A stretch of 64,000 nucleotides of DNA from Actinomyces glycerinitolerans (GCF_900098745.1 NZ_FQTT01000001.1:1-64000), one strand, 5' to 3'; positions 45,571 to 56,200 are shown, counted from the stretch's first letter. Notes: generated from the letters alone by a model not told the origin. Numbers and translations: made by a program.

Positions 45571-45712
45571 ACCCCCTTTCCTACCGTACGCAACTGTGAA
45601 GTGCTTCGTTTGAAGCGTTGACACCACGATAAACGAACGACTCACTTCAAGCATAGGTCTTTGGTCCTTCGTTCGTAAGTTATACTAGTTTCGAACGAAA
45701 GGAGCTGGGGTT
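45571..45712. promoter_or_regulatory. Divergent control region of the glycyl radical locus
   Basis: Both transcription units start from this AT-richer 142-bp gap. TTCGTTCG (45668-45675) and CGAACGAA (45692-45699) form an inverted pair around a TATACT -10 candidate (45681-45686) for the activase gene. A third CGAACGA lies at 45634-45640, and TTGACA is present at 45618-45623. The CGAACGA words are plausible DeoR half-sites. Confidence 0.55.
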
Positions 45713-46543
45713 ATGACCTCGCACCCGCTTGCCTCGCCGTTTGCCTCACCGAACGAGGCGTCCCATCGGGCGGACAACACCGCAGTGGTGTTCAACATTC
45801 AGCGCTTCTCGCTGCACGACGGGCCGGGCATTCGCACGGTTGTGTTCCTCAAGGGCTGCCCGCTGGCCTGCCCCTGGTGCGCCAACCCCGAGTCCATCAA
45901 TCCCGGCATCGAGCAGCTCCTCGATCCCACCACCGGTGAGGCGACCCCCGCGGGCAGGAGGCATACGCTGGCGGAGGTACTCAAGGAGTGCGAGGCCGAC
46001 CGGCCGTTCTTCGAGGAGTCAGGCGGCGGCGTCACGCTGTCGGGCGGCGAGCCGATGATGCAGCACGTCTTCGCGACGGAGCTGCTCCAGGAGCTGCAGC
46101 AACGCGGCATACATACGGCGATGGAGTCGACGGGGCACGTGGCGCCACGCGTGTTCGACCGGGCGCTGGATCACCTCGACTATCTGCTCATTGACGTCAA
46201 GCACCATGATCGCGACGCGCACAAGCGGTGGACCGGCGGGTACAACGATCTGCCGTTGCGCAACCTGTCCCGCGCTCTCGAGCGCGGCATCCGCACGCAG
46301 GTGCGCATCCCCGTCATTCCCGGCGTCAACGACGCTCTCGACGACGCCACCGCCTTCGCCGACCTGCTGCGCTCGCTCGGGGCCGAGCGCGTCCAGCTGC
46401 TGCCCTTCCACCAGTTCGGCGAACGCAAGTACACGCTACTGGGACGTCCCTACCGCATGGCCGGAGTCCCGGCACTGCACCCCGAGGATCTGGTGGATTA
46501 CCGCGCTGCCATGGTGCACGCGGGCATCGAAGCGTTCTTCTGA
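45713..46543 (+). CDS. Glycyl radical enzyme activating protein (radical SAM)
   Basis: This 276-residue enzyme uses SAM and a 4Fe-4S cluster to put the glycyl radical on its partner enzyme. The CX3CX2C cluster motif is KGCPLACPWCANPES with Cys49, Cys53 and Cys56. SGGGVTLSGGEPM and LIDVKHHD are family motifs, and the ending QLLPFHQFGERKYTLLGRPY is standard. Many activases of PflD/CutD-like enzymes carry an extra ferredoxin-like insert with eight cysteines after the cluster motif. Here that place holds a short cysteine-free segment, so only one cluster is expected. ATG 45713 has AAAGGAG about nine bases upstream. The gene is divergent from the operon of its partner. Confidence 0.9.
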   Translation: MTSHPLASPFASPNEASHRADNTAVVFNIQRFSLHDGPGIRTVVFLKGCPLACPWCANPESINPGIEQLLDPTTGEATPAGRRHTLAEVLKECEADRPFFEESGGGVTLSGGEPMMQHVFATELLQELQQRGIHTAMESTGHVAPRVFDRALDHLDYLLIDVKHHDRDAHKRWTGGYNDLPLRNLSRALERGIRTQVRIPVIPGVNDALDDATAFADLLRSLGAERVQLLPFHQFGERKYTLLGRPYRMAGVPALHPEDLVDYRAAMVHAGIEAFF

Positions 46544-46575
46544 CTCCCCGGCTCGCCGTCCACGCGCTCCGCGAC

Positions 46576-47499
46576 TCAGTACAGGATAGTGGCCAGCTGG
46601 CGGCGGGCCCGAGCCACCTCGGGAGCGGTAGCACCGATGACCTCGAACAGCTCCAGCAGACGCAGGCGGGCCCGCTCGCGCTCATCACCGGCGTGTGCAC
46701 GCACGGCCTCCAGGGCGCGTCCCAGGCAGGCGTTCACGTCCCCCAGGGCGAGGGCCGCGTCCGCCCCGGCCAACTGGGCGTCCAGGTCCGCGCCGGGAGC
46801 GTCGGCCGCGGCCAGCAGTGCAGCCGGGTCCTGCCCGTCCATGCGGGCAAGCATGCGCACCTGACTGCGGGCGGCCTTCAAGTCGTCGTCGGCGGGCGAG
46901 TTGGCGATCGCGTGATCGTAGACAGCCTCGGCCCCGGCCCAGTCGCCGCGTTCGATCGCCTCGCGCGCCTCCCGCTCAACCTCGGTCTCCTCCGGCTCTG
47001 CCGGCTCCGGCTGCGCCGAGGCGTCGACGGCGATACGGCCGTCCACGCCGTTGCGGGCAGCGACCTCGAGCAACTGGTCGAGCAGGGCGCGCAGCTGCTC
47101 CTCGGGGGCACTGCCCTGGAACATGGGCACCGGCTGCCCGGCGATCAGGGCTACCACCGTGGGCACCGCCGTCGCCTGCAGGGCCTGAGCCACCTCGGGG
47201 GCGGCGTCCACGTCCACGCGGGCGAGCTGGAAGCGGCCGCCGTACTCGCCGGCCAGGCGCTCAAGCAAGGCCGCCAGGTCGGTGGAGGCCTGAGAGCGCG
47301 GGGTGTGCAGCACCACCACAACCGGCACGCGGGCGGAGCCCTCGGCGATCTCACGCAGGTTGGCGGCGTCCAGATCGACCACGAGCGCGCCCGCGCCGCC
47401 GCTGCCCGCGGCCGGCGCCGCCGTACCGGCGGCGGGGGCGGGACTGGTCCCCTGCTTGGGTGCGAGGGAGGACAGGTCGACGGCACCGAACATGCTCAT
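46576..47499 (-). CDS. CnoX/YbbN-like thioredoxin-fold TPR protein
   Basis: This 307-residue cytoplasmic protein has a thioredoxin-like domain at about residues 38-150 (VPVVVVLHTPRSQASTDL, FQLARVDVDAAPEVAQALQATAVPTVVAL). A helical TPR part follows (AREAIERGDWAGAEAVYDHAI, LAGADAALALGDVNACLGRAL). The CXXC pair is absent (the site reads TPRSQAS), as in other YbbN proteins, so it should act as a holdase or co-chaperone and not as a reductase. The linker is Ala/Pro-rich. ATG 47499 is used, with ATG 47493 possible. It is convergent with the activase gene. Confidence 0.85.
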   Translation of the reverse strand: MSMFGAVDLSSLAPKQGTSPAPAAGTAAPAAGSGGAGALVVDLDAANLREIAEGSARVPVVVVLHTPRSQASTDLAALLERLAGEYGGRFQLARVDVDAAPEVAQALQATAVPTVVALIAGQPVPMFQGSAPEEQLRALLDQLLEVAARNGVDGRIAVDASAQPEPAEPEETEVEREAREAIERGDWAGAEAVYDHAIANSPADDDLKAARSQVRMLARMDGQDPAALLAAADAPGADLDAQLAGADAALALGDVNACLGRALEAVRAHAGDERERARLRLLELFEVIGATAPEVARARRQLATILY

Positions 47500-47603
47500 G
47501 GTGTGCCTTTCCCGGGCTGTGCCCGCATGGCTTGCTGGCTTTGGTTACGAACGGGAGCGTAGTCCTCCACCGGGCGGCCCGACGCACCGGTTCGCCCGGG
47601 GCG

Positions 47604-48635
47604 TCAGCCCTCCGCATCCTCCTCGGCGGGCGCCTGGGAGTCGTCGCGGGACACGGAGGCCAGCACCAGGTCCATGCCCAGGGCGGTGGGGGTGGCGTCC
47701 TCGGCGTCGGCCGCCGGGATGAGAAAGGCGATCATGACGTCGTAGTTGGCGGTGACGGTGCCGACCACGTCCTGGTCGTCCCCCATCAGCGCACCGACCG
47801 TGCTGTCTGCGAGTGACAGCGTGGACCCGGCAACCGTCTTCTTGTAAACGGTGGTGAAGCTCAGCGTCGTCATGGTGATCACGCCGCCGTCGGCGGTACG
47901 CAGGCTCTTGAAGCCGTCAGAGCCGGCCTCGGCGGTCACGCTGACCTCACCGGCCTCAGAGAGATCGACCGCCCGCTCGGCGGCAATGCGCTGGCGCAGA
48001 ACGTCATCGGCGAAGGCCTTGCCGTTCTCGCCGTCGGGGTCGTTCAGGGCGTCCACATAGGCGTCGAGCACGTCCTGTGGACTGGCCGCCAGGTCGGTGG
48101 CGTCATCCGCGGCGATCTGCTCGGTGCCGATGGCGGGGGCATAGGTAGACGGGATCTCCACGCCGGCAAAGAACTGAGTCCAGCCCCACAGCTGGTAATT
48201 CTCACGGGCGGAGTCCTGGGTGAGGGCGAGCAGGTAGCCCTGCTCGTCGTCGGCGAAGTCGGTGATGGCCAGCGCCGTGCGCGGGAAGTCGTTGGCCAGG
48301 GCGACGGTTCCCGCCTGGCTGGTGGTGGTGAAGGTGTGCACGAAGCTGTCATCCTCGGTGGCCGAGGCGACCTGGTACTCCTCGCCGCGCACGCGGACGG
48401 CCGGGCCGGTGAGGTAGCCGGCCAGCGCGTCGGCGTTCTTGTCCGCATCCGCCGCGTCCAAGCCGACCTGGACACGTTCGAGGACGGCGGTGAGGCGGTC
48501 GGAGTCGAGCACCGGCTGCGGCGTGGGCGTACCGGTGGCGGCATTGGTGGGCACATCCTGGGAGCAGGCGGCCAGGGCGGCGGCGAGCGCGGTCGCGGTC
48601 GCTCCCGTGAAGAAGGCGCGGCGGCTGGTGATCAT
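47604..48635 (-). CDS. Putative secreted lipoprotein of unknown function
   Basis: This 343-residue protein starts with a twin-arginine-like signal (SRRAFFTGATATALAAALAACS) whose lipobox LAAC places a lipid-modified cysteine near residue 24. The mature part is soluble with repeated short beta and helical segments, including an inner region with conserved-looking NPD and YVDALND, and ends in an acidic tail. No enzyme motif was recognised. Its ATG overlaps the stop of the upstream membrane protein by four bases (ATGA), so the two proteins are probably made and act together at the cell surface. Confidence 0.7.
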   Translation of the reverse strand: MITSRRAFFTGATATALAAALAACSQDVPTNAATGTPTPQPVLDSDRLTAVLERVQVGLDAADADKNADALAGYLTGPAVRVRGEEYQVASATEDDSFVHTFTTTSQAGTVALANDFPRTALAITDFADDEQGYLLALTQDSARENYQLWGWTQFFAGVEIPSTYAPAIGTEQIAADDATDLAASPQDVLDAYVDALNDPDGENGKAFADDVLRQRIAAERAVDLSEAGEVSVTAEAGSDGFKSLRTADGGVITMTTLSFTTVYKKTVAGSTLSLADSTVGALMGDDQDVVGTVTANYDVMIAFLIPAADAEDATPTALGMDLVLASVSRDDSQAPAEEDAEG

Positions 48636-49828
48636 GCTTGGTGCTCCTCGTCGGACTCGTCGGTGTTCGCGTCGGCGGCCGTCCCGTCCTCGACGGCGGG
48701 CATTTCCTCCGTCTCGGGGGAGGCGGTCTCCTCCTCGCCGGCGACGGCGAAGGGCTCCGTCTCATCCAGTTCACGGGCGGAACGGTGGGCGGCGGTGGTC
48801 TCGGCATCCAATCCCGGGACGACGGCGCTGCCGCGGGCGGCCCCGGAGGCCTCCACGGCGTCCGCGGATAGTTCCTCGGGCTCGGGGGCGGGCGCCTGCG
48901 GCACGGCGGGGGCCTGCACGCCGCCGACGTAGACGGCTCCGGTGCGCGGGTCGACCCACTCCTCACCGGCCGCCTCGGCGCGCTCCTTGTCTCGCTGCTC
49001 GCGGCGGGTGAGCGGACGGTTCGGATCGCCGATCTGCGGAATACCTACGGTGGCCACCGAGTCGGCCTGGGCGATGCGAGCGGCCCGCTCGGCGGCGCGG
49101 GCGCGTCGCTGTTCGTCGGCGCGGCGCGTTTGAATGTCGATCAGGAACAGGAACACCCCCACCAGCAGCAGCAGGCCGCCCACGATCAGGCCGGGAATCA
49201 GCCAAGGAGTGGACACGTGCCGCGGCCATGCCAGCGTGACCTGCGGGGCGGTGGAGGCGCCGTCGGTGGCCACCAGTACCGCCAGGTCGGAGCCGGCGGT
49301 GTCCAGTTCGAGAGTGGCCGAGCCGGTCCCGGTCTCGGTTTTGATCCACAGATCGGAGTCGGCGGGATCGGCGTCGCTGTTCTCCAGCACGGCGCAGCCG
49401 TCCGCATCCGTCGTCGCCGTCGCAGTAGCCTCAGCGGTGGGCGCGGCGGAGGCCTCGGCGGTTGCGGTGGGGGTGGCCTCCTCGGGGCAGGAGGTGGTGA
49501 CCGCCGTGGACTCCAGCGTGTCCCAGTCGGTCAGGCCGGTCACCAAAATGTAGGGGTCCGAGGCGAGCCAGGCCTTGATGTCTTGTACGTGGCCGACCGC
49601 GATCAGCACCGGCTGGTCGGCGGAGGCGGCGGTAGCGGTTACCTCGACGTCGGACTCCACGAGGCTGAGCACGCCCTGCTCGGTGACGACGTAGTGCTGG
49701 TCGGGACTCTGGGCGAGGCTGGCCCGGGCAGTTGAGCTCGGACGCCACACGGTGGCGGAACAGACTGCCAGGACTATGGCGATCAGGCCGAGAACGGCAA
49801 TGATCACGCTCAGCATCCGTCGATTCAC
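48632..49828 (-). CDS. Putative bitopic membrane protein of unknown function
   Basis: This 398-residue protein has an N-terminal hydrophobic helix (LSVIIAVLGLIAIVLAVCSATVW) and a second one at about residues 210-232 (WLIPGLIVGGLLLLVGVFLFLI). The ~180 residues between are Thr/Ala-rich and probably external. The C-terminal ~165 residues are charged and low in complexity and should be cytoplasmic. No family was recognised. GTG 49828 is preferred to the frame opening at 49906 because GAGGAGAA lies upstream and the helix then starts at the N-terminus. It is coupled to the lipoprotein gene. Confidence 0.65.
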   Translation of the reverse strand: MNRRMLSVIIAVLGLIAIVLAVCSATVWRPSSTARASLAQSPDQHYVVTEQGVLSLVESDVEVTATAASADQPVLIAVGHVQDIKAWLASDPYILVTGLTDWDTLESTAVTTSCPEEATPTATAEASAAPTAEATATATTDADGCAVLENSDADPADSDLWIKTETGTGSATLELDTAGSDLAVLVATDGASTAPQVTLAWPRHVSTPWLIPGLIVGGLLLLVGVFLFLIDIQTRRADEQRRARAAERAARIAQADSVATVGIPQIGDPNRPLTRREQRDKERAEAAGEEWVDPRTGAVYVGGVQAPAVPQAPAPEPEELSADAVEASGAARGSAVVPGLDAETTAAHRSARELDETEPFAVAGEEETASPETEEMPAVEDGTAADANTDESDEEHQA

Positions 49829-50210
49829 GACGCGGTTCTCCTCGAACTGGGGGACATGGACCCGCCGACGTGGCCGACGGGTGTGCGCGACTCGCACCGA
49901 CGCCACGAGGACGACGTTTGAGGCGGCCGGACGTCAGAATCCCATGACCGCCGCCGGTTCGCACCGGTCTCGGCGAAAATCACAGGTTGCTGCGCCATGA
50001 GCAAAAGCCTAGGGCAAAGACCCTCCCCGCGCCGGTTGTAGGGCGTGGACGCGCCGATTTGCCGGGTGTTTTGCCGTCCCGGGAGGCGGAATTGCCCACG
50101 CCCCGGCGAGCCGCGCGAAAGCGCCGGGAATGTACCGATTCCGCGCGGATTGCCCAGGGGCTACGCTTGGACGGTGGGCCGTCCCGACCCGGCCCAGGAG
50201 GAGATTTGAC
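49829..50210. other. Divergent promoter gap
   Basis: These 382 bp separate the membrane protein gene from the DivIVA-like gene, which run apart. No gene or clear repeat was found. Promoters for both sides must lie here, but no convincing -35/-10 pair could be fixed by eye. Confidence 0.5.
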
Positions 50211-51611
50211 GTGGCCGAGGACACCGAAGAGTTCGCCATCACCATGCGCGGGTACGACCGTGCGCAGGTGGACCAGCGACTGGAAGCGCTCAACCGCCAG
50301 CTGCAGGACGCGCGCCGGGAGGTCGCCAACCTCGATCAGCGGGCGATGACCCTGGCCGGTGAACTCGCGGAGGCGCAGCGTCGCCTGCGGGAGGCGGACA
50401 AGCCGACGTACGCGGGCCTGGGATCACGCATCGAGCAATTGCTGCGCAGCGCCGAGGAGCAGAGCGCCTCGGTGCTGTCCAAGGCCAATGCGGAGGCGAA
50501 CGCGCTCCTGACCCGCACGCGCGCCAACGCCGCGAATCTGTCCGAACGCTCCTCCTCCGAAGCCGCCGCGCTGATTTCGGACGCCCGCCGCGAGGCCGCG
50601 GAGTTGCGTACCCGCTCCGAAAGCGAGGCGGAGACCACACTGTCCAATGCGCAGGCGCGTGCCGATGAGCTGGTCGGGTCCGCCGAGCGCCGGGCCGCCC
50701 AGCTCGCCGCCGAAGCCGAGTCGGCCGCCACCGAGTTGCGTGCCACGGCGGAGCGGGAGGCGCAGGTCGTGCGCGCGGAGGCGAACAAGTCCGCGGCAGA
50801 GTTGGCGATCTCCTCCGAGCGCGAGGCCGCCGGGGTGCGCGAGGCCGCCGCTCAGGAGGCCGAGGAACTGCGCGGTTCCTCCTCCGAGCAGGCCGAGTCC
50901 ACGCTGACCGCTGCCCAGGAGGAGGCCCGGCTCACCGTCGAGAAGGCACGCGCCGAGGCTGAGAAGCTACTGTCCACGGCACGCCGCGAATCGGAGGAAT
51001 TGCGCCGTTCCGCCCAGGCCGATGCGGAGGCCGCACGTGCCGAGGCCGCCGAACTGCGCCAGCAGGCAACTTTGGATGTGGCCGCCGCGCACGAGGCCGC
51101 CGCCCAGGAGGATGCCGCCGCGCACGAGTCGGCACGCGCCCGTATCGCTGAGATGCAGGAACAGGCGCAAACGCAGGCGGCGGACGCCGAGGCCCGGCTA
51201 CAGGAGGCGCTCGAACGCGCCGAGGCCGTGCGCGCACAGACGGATCAGTCCGCACAGGAGCGCCGTGCGGAGTCGACCCGGCAGGCGGAGGAGATCCTGC
51301 GGCAGGCCCGTGAGGAGGCCAAGCAGTTGGTGGAGGACGCCCGTGCCGATGCGGATGCCGAGAAGTCCGCGGCCGCTCGGGACGTGGAGGAACTGGAGCG
51401 CCAGCGTGACTCCGTGGCCAGCTACCTGGAGGAGATGCGCGGCGTGCTCGGCAACGTACTGCCGCCGGCACCGGTCTTCTCCGATGTCATCACCGAGGCC
51501 TTGAGCAGTGACGATGCCGCCGCGGTTGGGGAGGTGCAAGCGGATGCGCCCGCCGACGGTGGAGCGCCGGCCGCTGACGACGCCGAGCCAAGTGCGGTCG
51601 CACCGGCGTAA
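50211..51611 (+). CDS. DivIVA-like coiled-coil protein
   Basis: This 466-residue protein begins with a DivIVA-type segment (EEFAITMRGYDRAQVDQRLEALNRQL). It then forms an almost continuous Ala/Glu/Arg coiled coil from about residue 30 to 420, with many repeats of the type EAxELRxxAxxEA. The end is a short Pro- and Ala-rich tail. It has no membrane helix. DivIVA-like filaments mark curved membranes and organise polar growth or division in actinobacteria. This long form resembles Scy/FilP-type scaffold proteins more than Wag31. GTG 50211 is supported by CAGGAGGAG about eight bases upstream. It ends at a hairpin shared with the convergent GntR gene. Confidence 0.75.
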   Translation: MAEDTEEFAITMRGYDRAQVDQRLEALNRQLQDARREVANLDQRAMTLAGELAEAQRRLREADKPTYAGLGSRIEQLLRSAEEQSASVLSKANAEANALLTRTRANAANLSERSSSEAAALISDARREAAELRTRSESEAETTLSNAQARADELVGSAERRAAQLAAEAESAATELRATAEREAQVVRAEANKSAAELAISSEREAAGVREAAAQEAEELRGSSSEQAESTLTAAQEEARLTVEKARAEAEKLLSTARRESEELRRSAQADAEAARAEAAELRQQATLDVAAAHEAAAQEDAAAHESARARIAEMQEQAQTQAADAEARLQEALERAEAVRAQTDQSAQERRAESTRQAEEILRQAREEAKQLVEDARADADAEKSAAARDVEELERQRDSVASYLEEMRGVLGNVLPPAPVFSDVITEALSSDDAAAVGEVQADAPADGGAPAADDAEPSAVAPA

Positions 51612-51621
51612 TCGCCCGTCT

Positions 51622-51650
51622 CTGGGCCCCGGCCGTCGACCGGGGCTCAG
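51622..51650. terminator. Hairpin between convergent DivIVA-like and GntR genes
   Basis: CTGGGCCCCGG at 51622-51632 pairs with 51640-51650 with one G-T pair and a seven-base loop. The right arm overlaps the stop codon of the GntR gene. Confidence 0.6.
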
Positions 51651-52069
51651 GGCCAGGCGCGGCGCACCAACTCGAGCGTGTCCTTAAGCGACATGCCCAG
51701 GGAGTGCATGGTGGTGACGAAGCGCAGCGCCTCCCGCTCACCCGCGACCCCGGACTGGTCACGCACGAAGGTTCCACGCCGGCCACGGCCCTCGATGTAG
51801 CCCTGAACCTCGAGTTCACGGTAGGCCTTCGCCACCGTGTTGACGGCGATGTCCAGTTGGGTGGCGAGCGCGCGCGTGGGAGGCAGACGGGTGCCCGCGG
51901 GGAGTGTGCCTGCGGCGATGTCGGCACTGACCGCCGCACAGATCTGGGAGAAGACGGGTTCTGCGGAGACGGGATCAAGGTGGATGTCGAGCCGGGCGGT
52001 GCGCGGCATCGGTGTCGGCCGTACAGCCGATTCGGGAGGGCGCTGCGGAGGCTGAGTGGGCGTGTTCAT
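51647..52069 (-). CDS. GntR family regulator, YtrA subfamily
   Basis: This 140-residue regulator has a GntR winged helix (PVFSQICAAVSADIAAGTLPAGTRLPPTRALATQLDIAVNTVAKAYRELEVQGYIEGRGRRGTFV, described here by its central words LPPTRALATQL and NTVAKAY) and a short C-terminal helical tail. It is of the YtrA type but has no adjacent ABC transporter, so its targets are unknown. ATG 52069 is chosen over an upstream frame to 52306 because the YtrA-type N-terminus is short. It is divergent from the hypothetical gene at 52136. Confidence 0.8.
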   Translation of the reverse strand: MNTPTQPPQRPPESAVRPTPMPRTARLDIHLDPVSAEPVFSQICAAVSADIAAGTLPAGTRLPPTRALATQLDIAVNTVAKAYRELEVQGYIEGRGRRGTFVRDQSGVAGEREALRFVTTMHSLGMSLKDTLELVRRAWP

Positions 52070-52135
52070 GCCTCTAGTGTGCGGCAACCCGGCGGGCAAC
52101 ACCACAGCTCTTCCGGCGGCTCGTAGGCTACGAGC

Positions 52136-52657
52136 ATGGCTCACGCGGACCCCGACTTCTCCCCCGACCACCCCGCAGCGGCTGTCCCGGATGCGGCGAG
52201 TGCGGCGTCGTCGCCAGGCGCGCAGGATGCGGACTGGGCGCGGCGGCGTCGCGACGCGGCGGCCGAGCGGGCACGCATGCTGCAGGCACGGCAGGCGGCG
52301 GAGCACCAGCGGGCCGCACGGATCGTCGCCCTGTTCATCGCGGTGGCCGAGGCGGAGGGGCTGGAGGCGACCCCGCTGCGAGTGCGGGGCTATGGCGGCG
52401 GATCCGCCCGCACCCCGCTGACCGGTTGGTACCTGCGCCAGGACCAGTCGGTGGCGATCGACACCACCGGCCGCTTCTACATCCTCACCCGGCCGTTGAG
52501 TGTGCGGGATCGGCTGCTCGGAGTGACGCCGGCCGACGAGCCGGTGCCCATGACCATTGGCGAGGGCGGCCGTGACGGCGACATCGTGCCCCTGCGCACC
52601 GCCCTGGACCGGCTACTGCCGGGATGGGAGGAGCGCTCCCCCGAGCCGCTGGCCTGA
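52136..52657 (+). CDS. Hypothetical protein
   Basis: This 173-residue protein was not recognised. Residues 1-60 are Ala/Asp/Arg-rich and partly helical (RRRRDAAAERARMLQARQAAEHQRAARIV is a charged helix, positions about 37-65). The C-terminal half looks like a small alpha/beta domain with GWYLRQDQSVAIDTTGRFYIL and a hydrophobic VPLRTALDRLLPGW ending. No signal peptide or membrane helix is present. Coding potential is supported by strong third-position GC and by the 66-bp divergent gap with the GntR gene. Confidence 0.65.
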   Translation: MAHADPDFSPDHPAAAVPDAASAASSPGAQDADWARRRRDAAAERARMLQARQAAEHQRAARIVALFIAVAEAEGLEATPLRVRGYGGGSARTPLTGWYLRQDQSVAIDTTGRFYILTRPLSVRDRLLGVTPADEPVPMTIGEGGRDGDIVPLRTALDRLLPGWEERSPEPLA

Positions 52658-52680
52658 CCGGCATCCGACCACCGGGCCGC

Positions 52681-52980
52681 TCACCACAGGTGACGGTCCC
52701 AGCAGGAGGTGTGCCAGTGACGGCGCTCCTCCAGGCCACGGTCCGGCCCGAACAGGGACTCGTTGGACCAGGCCACGATATGGGGCGTACCGGCGGCGAT
52801 CGTCTGGTTGCAGCCGGGGCAGATGTAGGTCTTGGCTCTGCCGCGCACGCGCCGCACCGTGAACTCCGCTCCCCCGGGACCGGTCTGGGTGCGCGGCAAC
52901 GACTCCAGTCGGCCCATGTCCAGCGGCCGATGCCCGGCCGCGTAGGGGCGCTTGGAACTGCGGGATCCTCGGCGTGCCAT
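52681..52980 (-). CDS. Small zinc-finger-like conserved protein
   Basis: This 99-residue basic protein carries a CxxC pair (YICPGCNQTI) and a later HxxC (HWHTSCW), a probable single zinc site of HNH-like spacing. The N-terminus is rich in Arg and Ser, suggesting nucleic-acid contact. Small proteins of this kind are conserved in actinobacteria, sometimes under the unsupported name ATP/GTP-binding protein. No nuclease active-site histidine pair is evident. ATG 52980 is used. It is convergent with the hypothetical gene, 23 bp apart. Confidence 0.7.
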   Translation of the reverse strand: MARRGSRSSKRPYAAGHRPLDMGRLESLPRTQTGPGGAEFTVRRVRGRAKTYICPGCNQTIAAGTPHIVAWSNESLFGPDRGLEERRHWHTSCWDRHLW

Positions 52981-53102
52981 GGCACGACTGTAGCGCGAGC
53001 GCTCTCAGCCCTTTACGGTGTTGACGGCGATCTGTCCTTCCTTGGTGGAGATGCGCTGGAGCCAGTTCTTGCAGCCGGGTGACGAAGGTCGGCGGGGTAG
53101 AG

Positions 53103-53139
53103 CAGCGGCCCCGGCTTCCGCAAGGAGCCGGGGCCGCTG
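53103..53139 (-). terminator. Strong hairpin terminator of mdh
   Basis: A perfect 14-bp stem (CAGCGGCCCCGGCT at 53103-53116, complement at 53126-53139) lies 20 bases past the mdh stop on the leftward strand. Confidence 0.85.
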
Positions 53140-53159
53140 ATTGTTGGCGCAGGTGTGGG

Positions 53160-55680
<2,521 letters not shown>

Positions 55681-55825
55681 GTACTGCCTTTCGGCTGGAT
55701 GGGGGCGGTCGGGAACCGCTGGTCGGCGGCAGAATGCCACACTCGCCCGCGCCCGCGCGCACCGGTACCGCCCAGTGACCCGGTTCCGCCCGGCAGTAGG
55801 CGGTCGGGCTCACGGTTCTACCGCT

Positions 55826-56200
55826 TCAGCGCACGCGCGGCAGGTTCGCGTAATAGGACAGGGCGAACAGGCCGACGGCGAGCAGCAGCCCGAAGACGAC
55901 GTCGAAGGCGCGCCCGCGGGCCGCGATCCAGGTGCCGTCGGGGCGCTGGAGCCGGATGATGGCCAGGGCCAGCACCCCCGCCCCGAGCCAGATGACGGCC
56001 AGGCGCCGGTGGCCCAGCAGGGACAGTGTGGGCACGGCCGCCAGCCAGGCGGCGACGGCGACCACCGCCAGGGTGCGGTAGGGCTGCTGCCGCTGGGGAC
56101 AGTCGTCCACGGCGTCACCCCTGCGCGGGCCGACGGCGGGAGCATCGGCAGATTCACCGGTCGGCGGCACGCTGTCAACCGCCCCGTTCTGGTTGCTCAC
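55826..56200 (-). CDS. DUF3017 family small membrane protein
   Basis: This 124-residue protein has a disordered N-terminus and three hydrophobic helices (LAVVAVAAWLAAVPTLSLL, LAVIWLGAGVLALAIIRL, VVFGLLLAVGLFALSYYA). The LQRPDGTWIAARGRAFDVVFGLLL arrangement matches DUF3017, a family commonly found between purH and mdh in actinobacteria; here the symporter gene has come between it and mdh. Function is unknown. GTG 56200 is chosen over the longer frame because AAGG precedes it. Confidence 0.78.
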   Translation of the reverse strand: MSNQNGAVDSVPPTGESADAPAVGPRRGDAVDDCPQRQQPYRTLAVVAVAAWLAAVPTLSLLGHRRLAVIWLGAGVLALAIIRLQRPDGTWIAARGRAFDVVFGLLLAVGLFALSYYANLPRVR

